Of a DNA stretch of 64,000 nt, positions 34,516 to 48,189 are shown piece by piece. The notes under the pieces are model-generated. The model saw only the letters and a program-made list of their open reading frames with translations, searched no databases and was not told the DNA's origin. Numbering within the stretch: the first letter of the stretch is position 1; the number at the start of each line of letters is the position of its first letter. Source of the DNA: Manis javanica (taxonomy: Eukaryota; Chordata; Mammalia; Pholidota; Manidae); the NCBI RefSeq assembly GCF_040802235.1, contig NC_133174.1, positions 130,811,213-130,875,212 of the forward strand, written 5' to 3'. The position numbers were made by a program, and so were the translations under genes.

Positions 34516-36394
34516 GGCCAGTTCCCAGTCACTCATCTTACATAGCAAGCCCTCGTCCACCAGGGGCCGAGAAAACAATAAGAATAGGTCTGCTCTGCAA
34601 ATAGGAAAAAGTAAATAAAGAACTGGAGCACATGCTTCACCAGCAGGAATGAGCAATGCCATCTTGATATACAGAAGGCAACAATAAAAGTTGATTCCAG
34701 ACCCCAGGAGTGACACTCTCCTAGCGACCCTAGAAGGGCAAAATGATACAGCAGAGCAGACGCGGCTAAGGGCAACCATTTTCTTCCCCTGTGTTTCTCT
34801 AGGTCAAATGAGTGAAAGCACTGAAGCAAACACAAACTAATTCAAATCCCCTTTCCAGAATCTCCTGTCTTCAGATTCTGAGAGTAAGGACACAGAACAA
34901 AGCATGGCTCAAAAATGAAAATGACAGTGAGATACATCTCAGACCCACTAATAATTAAGTCATGGCACTTTATTAACATCATCTATGAATAATGTCCTTA
35001 AATATCTCTCTTTTTTGTTCTTCATTGATTTTAATTTAGATTGCCTCTGGCTCATAAGCCAGGTAAATAGGCAACCTTTAGTAAATCACACTATAAAACC
35101 TAGCTAGGCTACGCATCCTGTGCTCCCTTGAGCATCCATCCCTAATGAGCAGGATAATGGTGTGCAGGAAAATAACACCAATTACCAAGTACTTTCCAAT
35201 ATGTACAGCATACGGAAACAAAGAAGGAAACCACTAAATGTGTTCAGTAGAATAAATCTGACTTAGCTCTGAATAGATGTCTTGACTGCAGTTCCTGAAA
35301 ACTTGTGTTCATGATGATAATCTTATTGATATTATGCAAACATTATCTAAATAAACTCCAAAAAATTAACAATGTGCAGCCTTATATTCATTACATCCAA
35401 TTGCTGTCTTTCATTCAATATGTAAATTTCACCCAGGAACTCATCCTACGTCTCATTTTGTACTATCATGAAATTTCAGGAAGGCTTATTGTACTGAGAG
35501 TGATCCTTCTCTACCAGGACCACAACACATATAAAGTAAGATACTTATTCGTAGATATACTCAGGTAACTGAAAATTGATTAAGGTAGGGGATATGAAGA
35601 ATTGTTTGGCAATATGAAAGAAGCTGTTTTAATGTAGAATATAAATAGAAAATCTTTTTCCTAGAGCTGTTGGCATTGACTGCTGGCATTCCCTATACTT
35701 GTCATAACTTTTGAGGCAAAACAGTCAACTGTCAACGTATATTTATTGAACATCTACTATAAGCTTTGTACTATGGGGATTATAAAAGTGTGAGATTGAA
35801 TTCTTTCCTGCAAATTTAGTATGTCATATGAAAGGCTATGACAATATACAGCTTCCTGTGTAATGATAGGAGTGCCAGCATGAGAGCAGCTAGGTGGACT
35901 CAAACTTCAGAAGAAGAATAAATCCATTCAAAATTAGTAGGACTTATTAATTCTAACTAATAACCAGAATAAGCAACTCCAGCCCAAGCCGGAACATTTG
36001 CATCTTTCCATCTTATAATCAAAGCAAAATACTGTTGTATTGAATACATTCCAATTGATTCACGGTCAGTATATTCTGTTTATTAAGAGGCTTCAGAAAG
36101 TTTCCCGCCTTTCATTTATGAAAAGCCATAAAAGCGGCATAATTTATATATTTCCTTAGTGGTATTTAAGGTACTGCATTTCCCAAGTAGCTCATATACC
36201 ATCATATTTGTAAATTGGTTATCTAATATAGAATATGAGCTTCATAAAATATAACAAATTGTGGAAGCGTGCATTATTAAGATTGGCATAAACTACCACT
36301 GACCTAAAGAGCATGCATAATTTGAAGCAACACAACAGTGTTAAGAGAACATAGGGATACCAGATGTACATTTCTTACCTTTTGGGGTTGATGT
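34516..36394. other. Unassigned non-coding DNA
   Basis: Possible MIR/L2 scrap at 35730-35830 ('atttattgaacatctactat'). Otherwise nothing recognised. Confidence 0.4.
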
Positions 36395-36585
36395 CATGGA
36401 ACATTGGGTTATAACTCTGGCTAACCCTTAGAATCATTGATGACATTTAAAAAAAATACCTGTGCCTTGGCCTCAATCCCAGACCAATTGATTCAGCATC
36501 TCTGGGAGGGGGATCCTGGACATCAGCATTTCTCACAGCTCTCCAATTGATTTTTAAAAAGCAGCTGGGGTTGAGATCCCACAAA
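36395..36585 (+). repeat. MER5A-type hAT transposon remnant
   Basis: 'cccttagaatcattgatgac', 'gcctcaatcccagaccaatt', 'gattcagcatctctgggagg', 'catcagcatttctcacagct' are in MER5A order. No coding capacity. Confidence 0.6.
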
Positions 36586-36919
36586 GGAAGACCAGGGAGA
36601 AAATGTCTTCTAGTGCCATTATCAGAAACCTAATGGATAGATGAATGGACCAAGAAGTTGGCTAAGGATTTTTTCTTTGCAAATCCTAGGTAGCAGGTGC
36701 GTGGAATTTACACTGTTAGCTTTACTCATTTTCAGTATGCTGATACCCCAAGTGGTTTTAAATGAATCTGTATGGCTCTCAGAACATCTTTGGGAATCCT
36801 ATCCAGTATTCTTTTGGTGTAGAGATAGTCAAATCTTAAGAATTAAAACCAATTTCTTCCTCTTTCTGCTCCCTTCCCCCCCTAACAATAATGTGAATTA
36901 CAATAAATCTATATGAGGA

Positions 36920-37150
36920 GCAATACAGGGTAGTGATTAAAGCAGTGGGTTCCACGGTTTGGCGCCCTAACTTGTGATCCCAATTTGTCAGCTCTATGAC
37001 TTTAACAAGATAGTCTATTTCTCTGTGTCTCAATTCCTTTACCTGTAGAGATCTTATTAGATGATGAACTGTGGTAGGTGATTTAATACAAGTAAGGTGT
37101 TTTGAACAAAGCCTGGACCATGGTAAGTGCTCAATAAATATTAGCCTTAT
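36920..37150 (+). repeat. MIR SINE
   Basis: 'tagtgattaaagcagtgggt', 'tctctgtgtctcaattcctt' and the 'gtaagtgctcaataaatatt' tail give an almost full-length sense MIR. Confidence 0.75.
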
Positions 37151-37363
37151 TAGCATGTCAAATCAGAGCTAAAGATGGTCGCTTCATAGCAGGATAAAAC
37201 AGTTGTGTTAGGTCTACCACAGAATGTCAGCAATTACTTATTCATGGAACCTGGTAGGGAAGAACAAGGGTTTTGAAGAGTTTACATTTTTAAAAAAGTC
37301 AGAAATAGATAATCTTTGGGTGAAACCCTGTGTAGTAAGTACTAGGAATCAGTGTGTTACTAC

Positions 37364-37396
<33 letters not shown>
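37364..37396. repeat. (AC)n microsatellite
   Basis: About 16 perfect AC units. Confidence 0.95.
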
Positions 37397-37444
37397 TTAA
37401 AAAAACCCATTCTACTGAAGATATTCAAAGTAGACAGGATATTG

Positions 37445-37625
37445 CTTAGATCAGTAGTTCACAAGTCAGGCTGCACCTGGAGCTTCTAAAAAATACCAGG
37501 GCTGGGGCACCACACACAGATATTCTGATTTATCTGAGCTGGAATAGGATCTGGTCATGGGGATCTTTAAAGCTACTATGTTTTATCTAATGTGCAATTA
37601 GGGTTAAGAACTACCAATTTAGGTC
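37445..37625 (+). repeat. MER5-type hAT transposon remnant
   Basis: 'gatcagtagttcacaagtca', 'ctgcacctggagcttctaaa' and 'tattctgatttatctgagct' match the MER5 family. The right end 'gttaagaactaccaat' mirrors the left. Confidence 0.55.
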
Positions 37626-37714
37626 ATTCAACTAGTTTGTATACTGTGCTTTAAACTCAACAATTGAAGCATGTATGACACAACCTTCACACAACCCGTA
37701 CACACAACCTACAC

Positions 37715-37930
37715 AAATGAACACTGATGAATACATACATTGTGAAAAAAGATCACTACAGCCATGCTAAATAAATTATCCATCACCTCTACATAGTTAC
37801 CATTTCTGTGTGTGTGTATGTGTGTGTGTGTTGAGACTTAAGATCTATCCTCTTAGCAAATTTCAAGCATTCAGTACTGTATTGTACAAAACTCTTTTAA
37901 CATTACTCAAGAGAGGCTATTCATTGATGC
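37715..37930 (-). repeat. L1M 3'UTR fragment with (GT)n
   Basis: 'ttatccatcacctctacata', 'gttaccatttctgtgtgtgt', 'ctcttagcaaatttcaagca' are antisense L1M 3'UTR landmarks. The (GT)n at about 37806-37831 sits where L1M copies carry one. Confidence 0.55.
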
Positions 37931-38489
37931 CACAGGCTTTTGGTCTGGAATTTAAATTGCATAATAACAAAGCTTAGGAGAGCCTAGGAAGTGACATGAC
38001 TTTGCTTGTGGAAACAATCATTCAACATTCCAAGTAACATAGAGTTCCCAAAGCTATTAAATTAATAATAGCACTTTTCAGTATCTTGTTGGAGACATAC
38101 TGGTTTATAACTATCATCCTACGTGCTGCATTGCTGTCACGATGAATGCAAAAGACCTTATTGTTCTCCTCAGAGCACCAGATTCTGTCTTCAAAGGCAG
38201 TGACTTCAGTAGACATTATCTCAGTAGTTATCTATGGTAAGAACTCTCTCACCCCCGTTTTGTTGGTATATTGTGATTACTCACTAAACCAAGGGTTAAA
38301 GAAATGTCCAAGTAAAACAGAAAATGTAATCCACATATTAAATTTCACATTTTACTGTTTCAGTTGGGAACAGTGAACAGACTATGATCATTCCATAGCC
38401 CCAAATTCCAATTTACTGAATAGATTTTGCAAATAAAAAGTGTTATTTCAGGGATTTTAGTTTTATAAACCTAACTTTAAAGGCTGTCT
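37931..38489. other. Unassigned non-coding DNA
   Basis: Nothing recognised. Confidence 0.5.
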
Positions 38490-38660
38490 ATGATAATTGT
38501 TAGCTTCATGAGCTTGGAGAATTATTCAGCTTCTCTAAGTTTCATCGTGTCATCTCTAAAAGCATTGGTAACAGTAATGACTGCAGAGTCGTTACAAGAC
38601 TTAAATGGGATTTTTTCATGCAATGAGCTTATTACAGTGGCTAATATATAATATGTACAC
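38490..38660 (+). repeat. MIR fragment
   Basis: 'agcttctctaagtttcatcg' with 'gagtcgttacaagacttaaa' matches the sense MIR 3' half. Confidence 0.55.
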
Positions 38661-38884
38661 AAATATTGTTGGTATTCTATAATCATTATGTTATTTGGAT
38701 TCTGTAAGGAAGAATAAGATACAGTCCCTTTTTTTAGAGAATTTTGAATCTACCTTGGGAGAAAAACATGTTAAAGTGAAATAATAGTTTTAAGTTTACA
38801 TTTTAAATAACTAAAGTAATAGTGAACTTGAGGCGGTGTTATTGTTATACAAATTATATGGAAAATCGTTGCTCTCAGAGCAGA

Positions 38885-39030
38885 GGGAGATGGCTTAGAA
38901 TCGTTGAGATGGTACTCTAGTCTACTCTCTTTTGCTTCTGTTGGTGATTATTGGTGTCTTTAAGCAAATCACACTGCTTCTCCAGACTTCATTTTCCCCA
39001 TCTGTAAAATGAAGTGGGTGGACTTTTCTA
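38885..39030 (+). repeat. MIR fragment
   Basis: 'tttaagcaaatcacactgct ... cattttccccatctgtaaaa' is the sense MIR core. Confidence 0.6.
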
Positions 39031-39299
39031 GAAAAAATATTCTAGAAGTCTTTGTTAGAGTTAGAGAAGGATTCCAATTTCAATCAACAGTCGTCAGACC
39101 ACAGAGTTAGAGGAAAATTATTAAACATGGAGAGTACCCAATATATCAAAGCAAAAGTGAGCAAATCTAGCTGGCTGGAGCACACTGTTCAAGTGGGGAA
39201 GTGGTGGGAACAAAGGCCAACTGAATGCAGTTTTGGGGGGGAATTTGAATGACTGGCTAAGGCAGTGGGCAGAGTTTAGAGAAGACTAGTATCTACTGA

Positions 39300-39800
39300 T
39301 AAATAAAAAGGATTTGGAGCAGGGAACAGACAGACCAGTTACGAAGCTGCTATCATAGTCTAAGCCTAAAATGGAACTAAGGGAGTAACAGAGAAATCTG
39401 AAGACAGAAGAGCAAGGTATTATGAGATTATTTGTGCTTGGCTGTCGATTGGATGAGAGAGGCAAAGTAGAGTTGGCTGCAGATGATTGAAGATTGAAGG
39501 CCAGGAGACAGCTGGGGAATTAGGAAGGAGAGCTACTTTGGAGTAAGGGAAAAGGGATGAGAAATTAAGCCTTAGAAATGTTTGATTTGTGTCATCAAAG
39601 ACATAATTAAGGTAGATATATCCAAAGGATAAGCGGAAAATGGGAAAAAGGAGAAGGCATGAGGGAACTGTAAGTTTTCAGAGCTGTCCGCATAGAGATG
39701 ATAGCTGAAATAAATTTGATAGGTGAAATCTCAAAAACAGATGAGCAAATGATTATGCACAGTGTTATCAGCTTTAGTGTTTTTTTAATATTTCAAATGA
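39300..39800 (-). repeat. L2 LINE fragment
   Basis: 'gaccagttacgaagctgcta', 'agtctaagcctaaaatgg', and 'gagctgtccgcatagagatg' are antisense L2 landmarks. Heavily diverged. Confidence 0.5.
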
Positions 39801-39889
39801 AGGGAACATTGTGTAGCTAACCCTGGTACATACAATAAAATGAAAATTACTTTGAGGATAGAGTATAAGAATGTTTCCCGTAGAGGTTG

Positions 39890-40270
39890 CCTCCCTTACT
39901 TTGTCAATGTCTTAATTTGGGTTGCTCCAAAAGATGACTCTTAGGCAAGGATTTGCCTGCAAGTGGTTTATTTGGGAGGTCATCACAGGAAACACTGTGA
40001 GGCAGTGGGGAAGGAAGAAAGGTAAGGAAAGAAAGTCAGGCCAAGTTGCATGATGAGGCGTTTACCACTGTGGGCAACTGGAGCTCAAGCCTACTGGTGA
40101 TCCTGTGAGAGACAGTGTGGAACATGTCTCAGAATTGTCCTACTAAGGAGTGAGGATGCTGGGATATTTATTCAACAACTCCTGACTTGTTTCTTGAGCT
40201 CCTGAGGTGTTAATTTCCTAGCACTTACAGTCTACCCTTGTTGGGGGTTGTTAGAGAACATTCAAGCAGG
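39890..40270. repeat. Unidentified ancient repeat, possibly an ERVL-type LTR
   Basis: The segment 'gtcttaatttgggttgctcc ... gcaagtggtttatttgggag ... aggtgttaatttcctagcac' looks like a family I have met in mammalian DNA but cannot name. Confidence 0.3.
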
Positions 40271-43200
40271 AAGATCTAGAAGACATTGCCATATATTGGA
40301 ACTGACTGCAGGAGACTCCAATGTAAGTCAAGGTGATACGGATGAAAGGCCAACAACATCTGCTAGAGGCAATCATTTTGGTTTCTTTTTGTGTCCTATC
40401 TATATAAAACTAGTACTGGAAGGAGGCGTAATGGCGTTTTCAAGGCAGTAAGAAATCTCATGGTTAAGTCACATTCGGAGAGGGTAATATCATTGTGACT
40501 TCTTCAGTTTCTAATGGACTTATGTATGATCTCCCCTCAAGAAATCAAATGGTTAAATGTAAAATTCCTTAGAACACAAGTTTGTGACAGGAATCCTTTT
40601 TTCTTTTGCAAATAAGGAAAAATATATGTAAGATAAGAGCCTCACAGCATTGTGTAGTCACATGTTCATACCTTTTCTAGAGAACTCTCTAATAATATCA
40701 AAACAAGCTATACTCACGATATGTAGATGTGTGGAGAATAGCAACCCTAATTTTGTCTTGACATAACCTTATTGGATGTGTGGACAGAGAACAATTTGCC
40801 CAGCCAAAGAAATATAATGTTTTCTGTCTTGGCGTCTGGCCATGATATTCTGATTCTAGCATGCACATGAATATTAGTCACAAGGCATAAAATGACCCAG
40901 AGATGATGATTCTGACAAACCATCTATTTCTATTAGTGTGGCCACAGGCATAAACAACCTATTGTTTCTTCAGTTGTTTGGTTGGCAATCTACTAGTCAT
41001 TCCTGACAAAGTAAAAATAGTTTTCCACAAAGTGTGCAGAAAATGCTTTCATGTGAAAATGCAGCTTCAAACAGTATAATCACTGTGCATATAAGTGTGA
41101 TACCACTCAGCTGAGAAGGAACCATAGCCATAGATCATAAGCAGTTTGTTTTTTCATTAATGTGGACCAGCTGGCAAGATACTCTGCCAAGCCCCTTAGA
41201 ACACTGGATGTGGAAATAATTATTTACCAAGGTACAAACTGACAAGATTGCTGTAGTGATGAATTGGCACACATGGAGCTCATAGATGATGAATTGAAAT
41301 AAGTCTTGTTCCACTCAGAGATGCCTAATATTCACATGATTTAATTAATGAATTTTTTCTGCATTATGCTTGATCTGATGTCATATATTTTGCAAAACTC
41401 CATTCAAGAGAAATAACATAAAAAAGAGTCAAAAAAATATGGCGTAATATAGTCCCAAAGAATCCCCGAAATAGTACACGGAAATCAGACTGTTCCGAGT
41501 GTTCAGAATGTTAAGTGTTTCTTCATAAGATAATGATTGCCAGTAATCTATCAACATATCATGGAGAAATTGTCACAAAAGGCAGATGAAACAGACTTTG
41601 CGAGGCTGTTCTGTAGATTCTAAAGCCTTTCCAATAAATCCTATTGCTACAACAGACACTTACGAACAGGCTGCTGTCAAAAAGCTACATTCTCAGAAGC
41701 TTAAATCAGCATTCATAAGTGAAAACACCCACAGCAGAGAGAGCTTTCTTACTGTTGAAAAATTATCTGGGGATGTAAATACGGTATGCTAAGAAACATC
41801 CATATGTAGTCAGGTCACCAATGAACTCCTTTTTCATTTATGAAACCTCCATGATTGGTGCTACTGTCTAAAAACACTGTATTTATCTTGCTGGTAACCA
41901 CACAGGAGTGTGGATATTCTCACTTAACTCCCACCAGCCCCCACATTCATCTCTTTCAGACTGTCTGTAAGCATGTTGCTGCCAACTGGGGCTGGCTTGG
42001 CCTTCTAACACTTACAACACTTTTGAGAATTGTAGAAAAGTCACTGCTCCTTTAGTCTCCAGCAGTCAGTCAACCCTAATTATAATTGACTAGGGAAAGA
42101 AGGCCTCCTGAAAGAAATTTTTAAAGCTCAGGTTGTTTCGATGCTATTGTAAAGAAATGAAATGGCTGAGCAATTTAATTTAATTTCTCCAACCCTGGCT
42201 CATGTTTTCTAAGTAGGAGCCATAGTTCATAGGTGCCTGTCAAATCTCAAATGCTGATTACAGTGCATTTCCTTCTGTGTAAAATGCGTCCAGAAGATGG
42301 TTTTTTCATGTTCAAAAAGTATAGCAATCAAAACATTAAAAAACAGGAATTTTTAAGGAGCAATTTTTTTGGAAAACTTTTTGATGAAACTGGCACAGCC
42401 CAGTCCTTCCCCCTCTTGGCTATGAAGGTTTCATGTCCAATTTCATTACCTCAATGTGTAGCCACAGAGAGAATCTGTCTCTGTTTTCAAAAATATTTTT
42501 GGAAGGAATTTTCCAAGTTTCCACTGTCACATACACAAAATTAAGGGTTGATAAAAGGATGTGGCATAGGGTGAAGCCCACAAACAATAAAAAATATACA
42601 AATGTAAGAGAACTAAAATAAAAAGACTAGAAGAAGAGGGACTCAACAAAGCTTCTAATTATAGAGGAACGAAGCTAGAACAGAGACGGAGGTTGATTAG
42701 TAAAGCGCTGATGGATAATAAAACTGGGGAGCCCTGCAAAGCTCAGTGCGCTGGAACTCGGTAGAATTGAGTTCTAGTTTGGGCTGCACACCTCAACAAA
42801 TGAAGATGTTCAACCCACCCCTCTGTAAAATGACGGAAAAAGCACAGTTATAGTGCCTTTTTAACTCAAACATACAAAGTCTAAGAACCTTTCTAACATC
42901 CAGTGTTTGTTCTGCAAGTTTTCAAATTCAGAAACAGTAGTTCCCAGCCTATGGGATTGCACTGCAGATTGGGAAATCGTCTTTTTGAATAAAAATGTAT
43001 GTATCTACCACTTCCTTCGTGTTTATTCCAAATACAAACTATTTTGAGTCAATGCCGTTTTTAAAGATTTAAATATCTAGAGGGTTTTTGCTTATGTGGT
43101 GGCAAATGAATTTTTTTTCTACTTTTGTTTAACCCTTCTTATGACATATAGACATCATTTTTTATCAGTATTGAAGAGAAAGCCTGCTGTATGACCTGTA

Positions 43201-44019
43201 GAGGAGGACTTCCACCAGCAGGTATCAGCCCTAAGACCTGGACCACCAGGTCTATTAATACCTGAAGGCTGAAGGCTGCTCTAGCCCACTCTGACTCACA
43301 GGTGAAGTGCTGAAGACGTCTACTTAGCCCAGTGGCTTGCTAAGCATTTCAAGTGTAAGTCTAATTTTGCATCATATGTAAAATAGATTCCCAGATAAGA
43401 CTTTCATATCAATAGCCTCAACAAATTTCGATCCTATCATACTGTCCTCACTGCTTTTTTGTTTTTCTCTTCTTTACTGATGTGTGGATCAAAGGTCCTG
43501 CCATTGAGGCCATAGATGTGGAAGGAATTATCTAAGTGTCACAAAATATAAGTGTCATAAAAATATAAATTGTCCCATAATTAATATATAACTGCAACAT
43601 ATTTTCATTAAGCCAAATGGACTTTTAAATGAGCAATAATTGTTGAAAGACTTGTTTGAAAAAAGAAATGCTCATGATCAGCAAAGGAAAGTGTAACACA
43701 GTAGGATAATAAGGTACAAAAGATGATTTGATATCCATCCTGAAAAACAAATCAGATTCTTATAGTAAATCATTTGCCCAGATGAATTCCAGTTGCACTA
43801 CTGACTTCTTAGGAGTGTGTGCAAGCTAAGGGAGGATGATCTCTTAATAAGAAGACTGCAAACCCAACAGCAATGAAAAGACAGATACAGATGGCTATAT
43901 AAAATGAAAAAAAAACCCCAGCAAATACCATAAACTTTATAAACAAATTGTACAAATGGAACATACTTTACCTTAATGGTAATATGGTGCAGAACTGTAA
44001 TACAATGTCAAAACCAGAA
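40271..44019. other. Unassigned non-coding DNA
   Basis: No recognised repeats. A frame at 41586-41792 has a coding-like composition and is followed by a GTATGC donor-like site, but it lacks a credible acceptor. Others in 41855-42621 look random. Confidence 0.45.
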
Positions 44020-47000
44020 TACTAACATTAATACAAAGATAAAGAATAGTTTAATCACTGCAAGGATCCCTCCTGTTGCACTTTTATAACCATACCCAAT
44101 TCCTGTCTACATCTACACCCTCTAAAAGCCATGGATCCACTAGATTGTCCTCCATTTCTAATATTTTACCATTCAAGAATGTTATGTAAGCAAACCACGT
44201 AGCATGCAAACTTTAGGGATTGGCTTCTTTTCACATAGTATAATTCCTTGGAGACTAATCCAAGTTGTTGCATGTTTGTATCAATAGTTTGCTCATTTTT
44301 TATTGCTGATTAATATTCTATGGTATGGATGTATCATGGTTTAACTATTCACCCATTGAAGGAAATCTGGTTTATTTACAGTTTGTGGCTATTAAGATAA
44401 GGCTGTTATTAATATTCACATGTGTGTGTATGGACGTTAGTTGTCATTTCTCTGGGGAAAATGTCCATGAGTGCAATTGCTGGGTTCTTGGTAGTTTCAT
44501 GGTTAGTTATTTATGGAAATTCCATACTATTTCCAGAGTGGCTATACCATTTTACATTGTCACGGGAAATGTATGACTCTCCACATCCTCACCAACTCTT
44601 GGTATTGTCGCTATTTTTTATGTTAGCCATTCTATAGGTGTATAGTGATATCCCATTGTGGTTTTAATTTGTATTTCCATGATGGAAATTATGTTTAACA
44701 TATTTTCATGTGTTTATTTGCCATCTGTATGTTTTCTAATTGGATGTTTCTAGGTTTTGTTTTACTGTTAAGTTTGTTTTCATAGTGGTAAGACTGTTGA
44801 ATTTTGACAGTTCACAAATATGTTCTCCAAGTCTGTACTTTGTCTTTTTGACATCTTAACAGCATCATTCACAAAGAAAACCTTGAAAATTTGTTATTAC
44901 TATGATTCTATGTCTGTTCTCTATTCTGTGCTATTAATTTCTGCAACTATCCCTCTGTCAATACCACATTGTCTTGATTACTGTAGCTATGTAATAGGCC
45001 TTAATAAGAGTGATTCCACCAACTTTACTCTCCTTTTTCTATGATTGTTTTAGCTATTTCAAGGACTGTGTCTTTCCACATAAATTTTAGAATAAGCAAT
45101 GTCTATGAAAAAGCATGCCTAGATGGTGACAAGAATTGCATTAAACTTGTACATAAATTTGTGGAGAATTGACATCTTTACTATATAGAAATTTCTAATC
45201 CATAAACATGGTATGTCTCTCCACTTATTAGGTTTTCTTTGATATCTTTCATCAGCATCTTGCGGATTTCAGCATATAGGTTCTATAAATGTTCTGTTAA
45301 CTTTTTATCTAAATATTTCTTTATATTAGTTTCTCATTTGCACACTTTTATTTCTTTTACTTTTCTTAATTCACTAGTAAGAATCTTCAGTAAAATGATG
45401 AATAAAACATTGTGAGAGTGGACATTCATGCCTTAGTCCTGACCCTAGAGGGCAAGCACCAGTCTTTCCCTTTTAATTATAATGTAGCTGTAGGGTTTTT
45501 GTAAATGCCTTTTACTAGAATGAAGAAGTCCCCTCAGGGCATCTTTTTACCAGAAATGGGTTTTCAATTTGTCAAGTGCTTTTTCTGAATATATTGAAAT
45601 GTTCATATGATTATTTTAATTAGTCTTTTATTATGGTGAATTTTATTGATTGATTTTTGGAATGTAAAATCAATTTTATATTCCTGGGATAAATCCCACT
45701 TGGCCATGCAATATTTTCATGTATTTTAGCAAACACATATTATATATATATCATAAATTTTCATACTTATATTTATATATTTAATATATATTGTTATATA
45801 TTTAGTAATATATATAAATATTTATAAAGGTTTATTTACATATATGTGATACAGTGTGTTAAAATTTTGTTAATAATATATCTGTGTTAATAAGGGATAT
45901 TGGTCTATAGTTTTCTTTCCTGCTAATATCTTTGATGAGGTTTTGTGTCAGAATAACATTGGGTTTATAGAAGGACTTGGGTTGTTGTCTCTTTATAATT
46001 TTCAAGAAAAGTTCACATATAGAATGCTGGGTTGACAGTATGTTACCGGTGTTTCTCCATTGTATTTTCTCTTGCATTGTTTTGATGAGAAATATCTGTT
46101 ATCATATTTTGTATGTATTTCCATACATAATTTGTCCTCTAAGTTGTCTGCCTTCTTTTAACACTCTCTTCATCACTGGGTTTAAGTAATTTGATTTTGT
46201 TGCTTATTCTTCATTCAATTTTCTTCATGGTTCCTATGTTGAGTGTTTTTGTACTTCTTAGATCTACACATTTATAGTATTCATCAAATTTGAGAGAATG
46301 TGCCTATTATTTTTCTGAATATGTTTCTGCCCCCTCCCTCCTTTGGGTACTCCAATTACATGTATGTTAGGCTGCTTGAATTTTGAAGTTCTGTGTTATG
46401 TTATTCATCTTCTTCAGTCATCTTGTCTCTCAGCGTGTTATTTTATTTTGTTATTTTGTTATTAAAGTATCATTGATATATGACCTTATGATGGTTTCAT
46501 ATGAGCAACACTATGGTTTCATCGTTGACCCATACTGTCAAGTCCTCACCCCCTCTGTTGTGGACACTGTCTGTCAGCATAGTAAGATGCTATAGAGTCA
46601 TTACTTGTCTTCTCCGTGCTGTACTGCCTTCCCCGTGACTGACCTATAGCGTGATTACGAATTACAGTGCCCCTTCATCCCCTTCTCCCAACTCCACACA
46701 CCCTCCCCATTGGTAACCACTAGTCCTTGCACGGAGTCTGAGTTTGCTGCTGTTTTAATTTCACTGCCAGCCGGCAGGCTGCACACCACCTCTAGGAGCC
46801 TCAACGGTTTTGTTCAAATAGTCCTTATTGCTATATTTACTAAGCTTTTCCTTTGCAGCATCTAATTGGTTGTTAATTGTACCCAGTATATTTTTGTTCT
46901 CTGACATTGTAATGTTCATCTCTAGAAATTAAAACTGTGTTTTTTTATATATCTTGTGCCCCTATAACATGTTCAGTATTTTCTCTAGCCTGTTAAGCAT

Positions 47001-47860
47001 ATGGAATGTAGGTATAATGTTTTAATGCCTTTATTTACTAAATCTGTCATTTGTGTTATTTCTGGCTCAGTTCTAATTTATTCATTTTTCTCTTCATTAT
47101 GGATCATATTTTTCTACTTGGTAATTTTTGATATAGGTATTGTGTCCAGACTTGCTATAGTAACTGTAATGGTTACCATTGAACTGGATATTTTTGCATA
47201 TTTATACATAGTTTTGAGCTTTGTTCTGGGAGACCATTAAGTTATTTGGGAACATTTTAATCCTTCCAGGTCTTGCTTTCACATTTTGTTAGGCAGGACC
47301 TGAGCAACGTTTATGGATAATTTTTCTTCATTACTGAGGAGAAACTTTTAGACTACTTTACCTAATGCCTCATGCATTATGAGGTGGCTGGTGGAGCAAG
47401 GAATATTCCTAGCTCTTTCTGAGCTTTGGGATTTTCTATAACCCTTTTCCCCCTCTGTCTTTGGATATGTTTTTCACACATATGTGATGATGAGTACTCA
47501 GTTCTAGAGTCAGTCTCCAGAGGTGTCTCTCTGTGCATTTCTCTGCTGTTCAGTACTCTGCCTTGAATGCTCTGGCTCTTTGGTCTTTGGGGAGCCGCGG
47601 TTCCATTTCCTCTTTGCAGGGAGAGTGACAGGTTTCATTGGGTCTCCCCTCCTTGTGCTGCAGCCTGGAAACTCTCTCAAGGCAGTCAGCTGAGGCAGTC
47701 ATAGAGATCACAGCCTTAATTGCCCATCCCTCAGGGATCACTGTTCTTTTTGGCCTGATGTTCATGTTCTTTAAAACTGTTGTTTTTTATATCTGATTCT
47801 TTGTTTGATTTTAATTGTTTCAGCAGGAAGGCTATTTTAGAGATCTGCTGCACATTTTCC
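44020..47860 (-). repeat. Old, nearly complete L1M on the minus strand
   Basis: From low to high coordinate the copy reads, on the minus strand, ORF2 C-terminus (44300-44700), reverse-transcriptase region (45859-46077, with the RPISLxN motif), then ORF1/5' region (46770-47860). All frames are shattered by stops and indels. Segments between ORF2 and ORF1 are lost or rearranged. A later L1 3'UTR fragment is nested at 46436-46765. AT-rich expansion near 45740-45850. Confidence 0.75.
46436..46765 (-). repeat. Nested L1 3'UTR fragment, same 3'UTR type as the young L1
   Basis: 'ctgtcagcatagtaagatgc', 'tagagtcattacttgtcttc', 'ctccgtgctgtactgccttc' parallel 58000-58230 of the young L1. On the minus strand it ends in an A-rich stretch (about 46436-46470) with no ERV sequence after it. 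5'-truncated. Confidence 0.7.
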
Positions 47861-48189
47861 AGATCCAGTCATCTATGGAAACTTTATTTCCCAGAGAGAA
47901 TACATTTTAATGAGAAATATTAAAAATTTAAGCATGTACACAGAGGTATAAAAAGTGGTAATAAACAGACTCAAACTAAGCTCAGTTTAGAGTAGCATGC
48001 TAAACAGGGAACAATCTTCACAAAGGAAAAAAAGATTATAAAACAAAGGTTTTGGGGGACATACTAATTGTTTTATGGCATCTAAATTTGTATTATTCAG
48101 AAGCAAAGTGAAAGAATAGAAGAATATTATAATAAAACATAATAAAGCACTTGCTTTTGACAGGAGCCTATTATCACCATTATGTAAAG
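47861..48189. other. Unassigned AT-rich DNA
   Basis: Nothing recognised. Confidence 0.5.

Noticed and set aside
37364..37396. Possible functional meaning of the (AC)n tract
   Set aside because: Ordinary microsatellite in a repeat-rich region.
41586..41792. 68-codon frame with coding-like composition and a GTATGC site after it
   Set aside because: No pyrimidine tract or convincing acceptor upstream, a stop just before it in frame, and no recognisable homology.
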